DNA of 64,000 nt from Phoronis australis (taxonomy: Eukaryota; Phoronida; Phoronidae), in the NCBI GenBank assembly GCA_002633005.1, contig NMRA01000188.1:162853-226852 (forward strand), read 5' to 3'. Both the position numbers and the translations under genes were made by a program. The number at the start of each line of letters is the position of its first letter. Positions within the stretch are counted from its first letter, which is position 1. Positions 57,691 to 64,000 of this stretch are shown piece by piece. The notes under the pieces are model-generated. The model saw nothing but the letters and a program-made list of their open reading frames with translations. It did not search any database and was not told the origin of the DNA.

Positions 57691-59954
57691 GTGTTCGACG
57701 TGTGCTGAGTGCTGAATACTGTGGTGGCAAATGCACTGATTTCAGGAAACAAAGGGAACAATTGTGAATCAAAGTTAATGAGTCTAAGAAAACTGTTAGT
57801 AATTCAAAATCTGTAAGTAAACACGAACTTTATAACAAATTTAGGGGAAATTATTGTCCGACTTTGATACTCGCAATGGCAACTTAGAGGCGACTTGAGA
57901 TTTTTCCTAGGTCACCAAACACAACCTGATGTCGCATTGGCAACCTGCAGGTCACCAAATCACAAAATCAAGTGCTGCATTAAAAATATTACCACATTGA
58001 TTTGACTGGTCAAGATTATTTCTGAAACAAATTTCTTTTCAGCTCAGAGAGTAAAATCGAATTTAGGTGAATACCAAAGGGGAAATATTCAACACAGAAT
58101 CCTCCAGAGTATCAGAAAATGGCAAACAGTAGAATGTTAATAACTTTCTTTCTTTCAACATTTCACAGACTTCAAAACAAAAGACAAACTTACTAATTAG
58201 TAAACAGGGCTAGGTAGCAAAAAACTTCAAAATTATTCATTGTTCAACAGTTAACAACGTGGCGTGTGATAACGTGACGTCATTATTGCTATACGGCGTA
58301 TAACTTTTATGTAACTGAGCCCAGGACTAGTTCCCAAGCCAGTCAGAGTAGAATTTGGTTTCTGTAACTTAAAAAAGACGGGAAATGAGTAAACTAAAGA
58401 ATCCATTCCAAAAATATACCATAACTACCTTATCAGCTGCAAAATTGGGTATACTACTCCTAGTTACCATGGTCGCAAAACAAAACAATTGAAAAATAGT
58501 AGGATAAGTATTCTCACAGAAGGGTCAATACCAGCACAACTTCGTGACTTCCCCTATTGTTCACCAACAGAAACTGTCTGCTTTGCCGGGTACCATATGT
58601 TGATGGGCAATAGTCAGTTTGATGCTACATTAGTTAAATTAATTTCTAAAAAAAATTCTCATTGCTCTGAGAAAATGGGCACCCTATTTTTGAAATCCTA
58701 GATGAAGTCCTGCGCAGGAGCGGACCCAAGAATTAAGATTTTACTGGACCGGCAGTGCAGTTTTGAGGAGCCCGCAACATTTTTAAATTATGTTGGTTGT
58801 TCTTCTTGAGTGGGGGTTTAAAGCCCTGGAAGATCCGCCACTGTGGTGTGATTGTTTGCTTAAAACCTCTACACTAGCCAGTGTGTGTGTGTCAAAAGCA
58901 AATATAGGAGGGCTATTTCAAAGTTCTTCAATACAACTTTCATTTCAGCGGCTTAGAAAGTCCACATTTTGAACTAGGGATCAACATCCAGACGGTGGTA
59001 GTATGCATTCATAAATCAACAGCTTTGTTTTTTTCTTACGGCACAGTCTCACCAATTTTGAACAAAACAATTGCCAAAATTACACTCTTTTTGTTTTTCA
59101 ATGTCTTCAAACATTGTTGTGGATGCCTAAAATTTTCAAAATATTTTTCCACGGTAGCTATGTAACAGGACATGGTAAAGCAATCATTTGATGCCATAGG
59201 ACATATCTTTTATGATAAAAATGAGAAAATAAAGTTTGACACGTCAGCTATATTGTGTCTTAAATTGGCGAGATTTTACAGAGTACGAAAAATCCAATTC
59301 CACAACAACATTCAGCAAAAATATGCTTCACAGATCTATTATTTCCACAGTCCTCCCACTCTAAATGTCAATGTCAGGGATCAGTCAAGTTCAATTATTC
59401 ATCAGGAGGGTTGTTTACCAATATTTGAAAATCATTACGATACTGATACCATTAACAGAAACGGCCAATTCGACACCAATACTCATTCAATATTCATATC
59501 AAATACTACCATTAAAACAATTGAACTCATACCATGTTTGATGATTAACCCATTTAAGCAATGACTCGTTCAAATTATACCACTTAGTACTCTTAATTGT
59601 GAGATTTAATTGTCCTTGTTTCATTATTCACTGTCACAGTACCACCACCAACAAGGAGGATAACCCTATCTATGTATGAGTTCGCACGTCTTAAGTACCA
59701 TAAAATTCTCCAATGGAACATTGAAAAATGCTTCGCCTGTGCAAAGTTTTAGAAACAGGCAATATCGGATATCCCAAATTTAAGATATAGGATAAAGACG
59801 AAATTTGCATTGGTAGCTATTTTCGTTGATTTCATGTAACACTTTGTCACTACAAAATTCAATGTCCAATATTTGAAAAATACGATGAACGTCAAAACTG
59901 TCCCATGTCCCAATATTAAGAAACAAGAAAATTCAATTATGGCTTAAATTTCAG

Positions 59955-60154
59955 AGTCCTAAACTTTCGGGATGGTCCCAAATTTAACAGACTGTCCCAA
60001 ATGTTACAGAAGAGCCCTAATTTTAAAGACGGCCTCAGATTTTACAGACGCCGGTCCCACATTTTAAAGACAGTCCAAAAGTTTACACACGGTCCCAAAT
60101 TTTGCAGATGGTCCCAAAGTTTAAATACGGTCCCAAATTTTACATATGGTCCCA
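59955..60154 (+). repeat. Minisatellite, about 11 units of 19 bp
   Basis: Consensus GGTCCCAAATTTTACAGAC. Unit starts at 59955, 59974, 59993, 60012, 60031, 60053, 60072, 60091, 60110, 60129 and 60148, so the period is 19 except for one 22. Units are diverged, so it is older than the 35-bp array. Confidence 0.9.
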
Positions 60155-62077
60155 TGTTGGTGAATTTTTAAATAAAATCCTATATCATATGTTACTGGTT
60201 CTGAAATGTCAAGGACTATGATGAGTTGTAAAAGAGAAGGCATTTCAAAATGATCCAGGAAATGTTTGACAGCATCTGCAAAGGTCAAGAAGGAGTCTTT
60301 AGTAAAGGTCATTTCCCTGTTCTGGGCACCTTATCACTGGTAGGTAGATAAAACAGAAGGCAAAACTATAACCTCTGGAAGAGAATGAACTATTGATAAA
60401 AGGCCAACAGGGTTACCATACATACACTACCTATACCACCTGAGTCATATGCAAGTCAATAATTTAAAAGAAAATTGGCCTAAGCAGCAGGAGAAGTGAA
60501 CCAATTGTGTCACAACATACTTTGAAACAATGTCCCTACAATAATTTGATATTGCCAATGGATGCAAACTGTAAAAGCGCTGGCTTATTTCTAATTGGAT
60601 TGGTGGTTATTCCACAAAATAAAAACAAAATTAGCCAAAACACTGCCTTGTAATTGTTGAGGATATCAGTGGCCCCTAGCAATAACTTTGATGGGACCGG
60701 AAGTTGATACTGCACCACAGTATCGACGCTCCCTGTTAAATCTGTTTACTGCGAAGTTAACTGGCACTGTTGACTCCGATACTAGATCGGAGTTAACCGT
60801 TCATACTGACCGCAATTCTCCAAAACATCAACGCGTCGGCGTTAATATGGAAGGGGCAAGTGCTCCATGAAGTGTCAGACAGAATCCTATGTTCACCCAC
60901 CTCACTATAAAACTGTCTCACTTAACTTATGCAAATTGGGCGCCAGTGGCTAGTCTCATGAAACAGTCCCAGCAGAGACTCGACAGAGTATGTTCCCTAA
61001 ACTTTCAGCACATTTGTGGACTTTGCGCAAACACAGATTGTTGAGCACATACCAATTGTCCTTACTTCTGCTATTTTATATTCACTGCTACGTCAAATCT
61101 TACTTCTGATACATACCGAAGTTCCTATTATTTTCATGTAACGTCCCTTTTATTTTCACCTAATTTTCAGATAAACTAGTAGAAAAGTTGTAAGGTAAAG
61201 AGAAGTGCACAATGAAAATAAAGTGATAGTTGTTATTGAAAAGTGGAGATGGACTCATTTGACTTCCAACAGACTGTTCAGATGTGGTGGAATAGGAAGA
61301 ATGGAGTCAGTTTCAATCAAAATTGAACGTTTGTCTGCCTTTTGATTTGTTACGTCAGATTTTACATTTGACTGTGTTCTTATTCCGCCACAGCTGAGCA
61401 GTCGGTGTGAGGTCTTTGTCAGATTGCCTTTTGAATTTTTAAATAAAAATGAAACTTTTACATGAACAAGACTGTTCTTATTTTGAATGCCCTTGAGGTA
61501 TCTGTTTCATATGTTAACCTCTTCAATTACACTAAGTTTGCTGGGCAAACAACTTGAAAAAAGGCACACTTTTTATCGTCAGGTGCGTCCAAAAGGCACA
61601 GGATCAAACCTGGTCAGGAATATCCCTGCAACTGTTACAATAAAGTTTCTTTAATTTAAAAAACAATACATGGTGGAATAGAGAAACCATACTATTATTT
61701 CATGGATAATTTCAAGAAAAAATAAGCAGGAAGAAAACTTTACTTGACTATTTGCGCAGCTCGCATTGTACAGCTGTCAACAACAAAGACATGATGAAAA
61801 TTTGGGAACTTAAACCATGCAACGAGCTCTTGAAAATGGAAAAATGACAGCTTTGGTAGTTAATGTTCGAATTGTAGGAAAGTTTGCCATGCCTTCTTAT
61901 ATTAACGTTCAAGGCTTTTCTAATACAGACAAAGTCACGACATTGAAGAACAAATAGGTAAAGTCATCAGTCTTGAAATAAAGGATGTGTCTCATCAGTA
62001 ATTTCCTGACAAATAACTTTGTTATGCAATCCGAAACTGTCAATTGCTTGCTTTATAACTGAAACCAACAGGTCACA

Positions 62078-62155
62078 GTGACACCTACTGGCCATGAAGT
62101 AGACTGAGAGGCATTTGCTGGAAAATACACACTGAGCACACTGACACCTACTGGC
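62078..62155 (+). repeat. Two copies of a TGACACCTACTGGC motif
   Basis: GTGACACCTACTGGC at 62078-62092 and CTGACACCTACTGGC at 62141-62155, same orientation, 63 bases apart. They resemble the CTAGTGGC-family core and the CTCF consensus with one mismatch each. Confidence 0.6.
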
Positions 62156-63690
62156 TGACTTTATTCAAGAACACGGCCTCATTGCATGGCATGCTTTCAG
62201 TAAACTAAAAATTGGGGACTCAAATATTGCAACACAATTTAAGTTTGAATGAGTCTTAAGTCAAGCTTTGGGTCAACCCATTCTGTTCAGTCTCTTGTAG
62301 AACACTACATGGGGATCTTCATGAAATAACAAATTAGCAATTTCAAATGTTACAGAGATTAGCATTGTAAATTCGAATCTGTAAAAGGAATACAACACAA
62401 TAACACTCAAAGTTATTGCTTTCATTACTAATAACCATCAAAAAACAACAAATATCACCTTGAAATTTTAGAACACACTGAAAATCTAATTTTGATATAT
62501 TCAACAAGATTCAACAAAATGACATTTAAGTATGTTGCGAACACTCCCCAATTTTCCAGTTGTCAGGGCTAAAACTTAAAATCTCTGAACTAGCAGGGAT
62601 TCACCAGTAGCTTATATCTTTAAGTCAGTCAACAATTGCTCAAAAGCAGAGTGAATTAAGACCACTGCTACCAGGGCCCTTGCAATACTGAGGGGAAAGG
62701 TGCATGTGCCTTGTGAAATGATTTCTATTGAGGGGATAATTCCTTCACCCCCACCCCAGTGACCATATAACAATTTGCATATTACTAGTAAGTGATTTCA
62801 AACTTGAGGAAATTTTGTAATCATTGTAATTTTATTTGGAAGGGGATTTTTGGGCCTGATGAGGGAAATTTCATGGCAGAATCAGGCCGATATTATGCTC
62901 CAAAATCAACACATCGCGGGCCCCGACTGTATGCTAAAGGAATACCTTACATATCATGCCTAAAGATTCTCTTACTCCTCCATGGTAATATAACAGGGCT
63001 GCTATCTGGAATAAATCCTCAGGGGCATCGTCCAGAATTTACCATCTGTCGCTTTTTGTTGTACTAGTTCAATACGAACTGTTGCACATACGCTAATGCA
63101 ATGAACACCCACAATTTTATTTCCAAGAGAGCGCAAACCCATGATCCCTTATGAAAAACATGTGAACCTGTCCAGTGGCTAAACAACTGACCAAAGACAG
63201 AGTGAATTCAGAAAGCTATGTTAATAAGTGTCAAACATGTAGTACTCAATTGCAGACTTGTCATAACTAGTTGTCAGTGCAACTTTAATTAGGAAACATG
63301 GATGTGTCAATTGAAAATCATTGCAATTCTGTTTAACACGTTCCACAACAGGATTACATGAATTTTTAACATTTTCAGTCAGTGCAGTAAACAACAAATT
63401 CTCTTTTAGATATGCAAAGGGACTTGACTCAAGTAACAGTCGAGCAAGTCAAGTTTGTTGATCAAATAAATTTTATATTCAGACATTAAAACATAATATT
63501 TATAGAAATTTGCAAGTTTTTAGTAAAGTTTACAATATCTTTTCAGGGAATAATTGCTCTTACCGACTACAAATTTTCAGAGTTGAAAGTCACCGAGTAG
63601 TGTTTCAAGAGCAAGATGCCAAGATGTAGATCTATTGCCCAGCATTCAGAACATTGACGCAGTTCGCACCTTAGTCAGTAGTAGTCCTTG

Positions 63691-63795
63691 ATTTTGAGAA
63701 CCAGTTTCACCCTCTGCATAACAGGTGTTACTCACACAGATAAATGAACAGCATGCACATGGTTAGTCAGTGATTACCTGGTTCTCAGAATCAGA
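63691..63795. repeat. Inverted repeat, 15-bp arms
   Basis: GATTTTGAGAACCAG (about 63691) and CTGGTTCTCAGAATC (about 63779) are reverse complements with one mismatch. A further copy of GATTTTGAGAACCAG is at about 20003 in CCT8 intron 12, suggesting a dispersed family. Confidence 0.5.
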
Positions 63796-64000
63796 GACCA
63801 CTAAAATGACTACTGTCACAGATAATTTGAATTTTCATGTAAAATGTCGACCACACATCAGTTCATAGTCATTAAACCAACCTGATATTCGTATTAGCTA
63901 ATCAAGCCAGTTTTAACAGCGGGCAGTAGTCAGCCTGAGACTCAGTACTAGACCAAACATACTGTGTATGACGTATGTAAATTGTGAAGAGTTTGTCTAG

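Larger units (their letters stand above)
54255..64000. other. Upstream of first recognised tubby exon; no recognised gene
   Basis: Probably the first tubby intron and/or promoter-side sequence. Two ORFs of 130 aa (59172-59564, +) and 149 aa (55510-55959, -) show no recognisable family. A CRE palindrome, TGACGTCA, lies in a small CpG-richer patch at 58275-58282, and another CpG-richer patch lies at about 60690-60860; either could mark a tubby promoter, with no further support. Repeats are listed separately. Confidence 0.5.

Noticed and set aside
59172-59564. 130-aa ORF on the + strand
   Set aside because: No family resemblance, no Kozak or splice support, Asn/Ile-rich as expected from AT-rich non-coding sequence.

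Overview
The window is nuclear DNA from an animal. It is AT-rich, its genes are broken into many short exons with GT-AG introns of a few hundred bases to nearly 6 kb, and it is full of dispersed repeats. No bacterial operon, RBS, CRISPR or phage logic is present. The protein sequences, intron density and repeat types point to a marine invertebrate, deuterostome or lophotrochozoan. I cannot name the species.

Two conserved genes can be rebuilt exon by exon, and they face each other (convergent). The first, on the + strand, is CCT8, the theta subunit of the TRiC/CCT chaperonin (16 coding exons, 5156-23646, 545 aa). The second, on the - strand, is a TUB/TULP3-like tubby protein (12 coding exons, 54239 down to 26921, also 545 aa by coincidence). 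Every splice site used is GT-AG and every phase closes. The roughly 3 kb between the two stop codons hold the two 3' ends.

Region by region: 1-5155 is upstream of CCT8, with a CpG-richer block at about 4640-5155 that contains a perfect CRE and may also drive a transcript on the - strand. 5156-23646 is CCT8; its introns carry a DNA-transposon-like element with 18-bp inverted ends, a tandem repeat family rich in CTCF-like motifs, a tRNA-like element and a ten-copy 35-bp minisatellite. 23647-26920 is the convergent 3' zone. 26921-54239 is the tubby gene; its introns carry several tandem repeats, a TA-flanked inverted-repeat element interrupted by a 729-base assembly gap, a foldback element, and a broken gene fragment for a P2X7-C-terminal-like zinc-binding domain on the opposite strand. 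54255-64000 lies upstream of the first recognised tubby exon and holds further repeats, including an 11-unit 19-bp minisatellite; the tubby promoter was not located.

The two genes have unrelated jobs: cytosolic folding of actin, tubulin and other clients for CCT8, and phosphoinositide-dependent ciliary or membrane cargo traffic for tubby. Nothing in the sequence says they are co-regulated. I found no clear novel multi-gene system; the most distinctive content is in the repeats and in the P2X7-like pseudogene.
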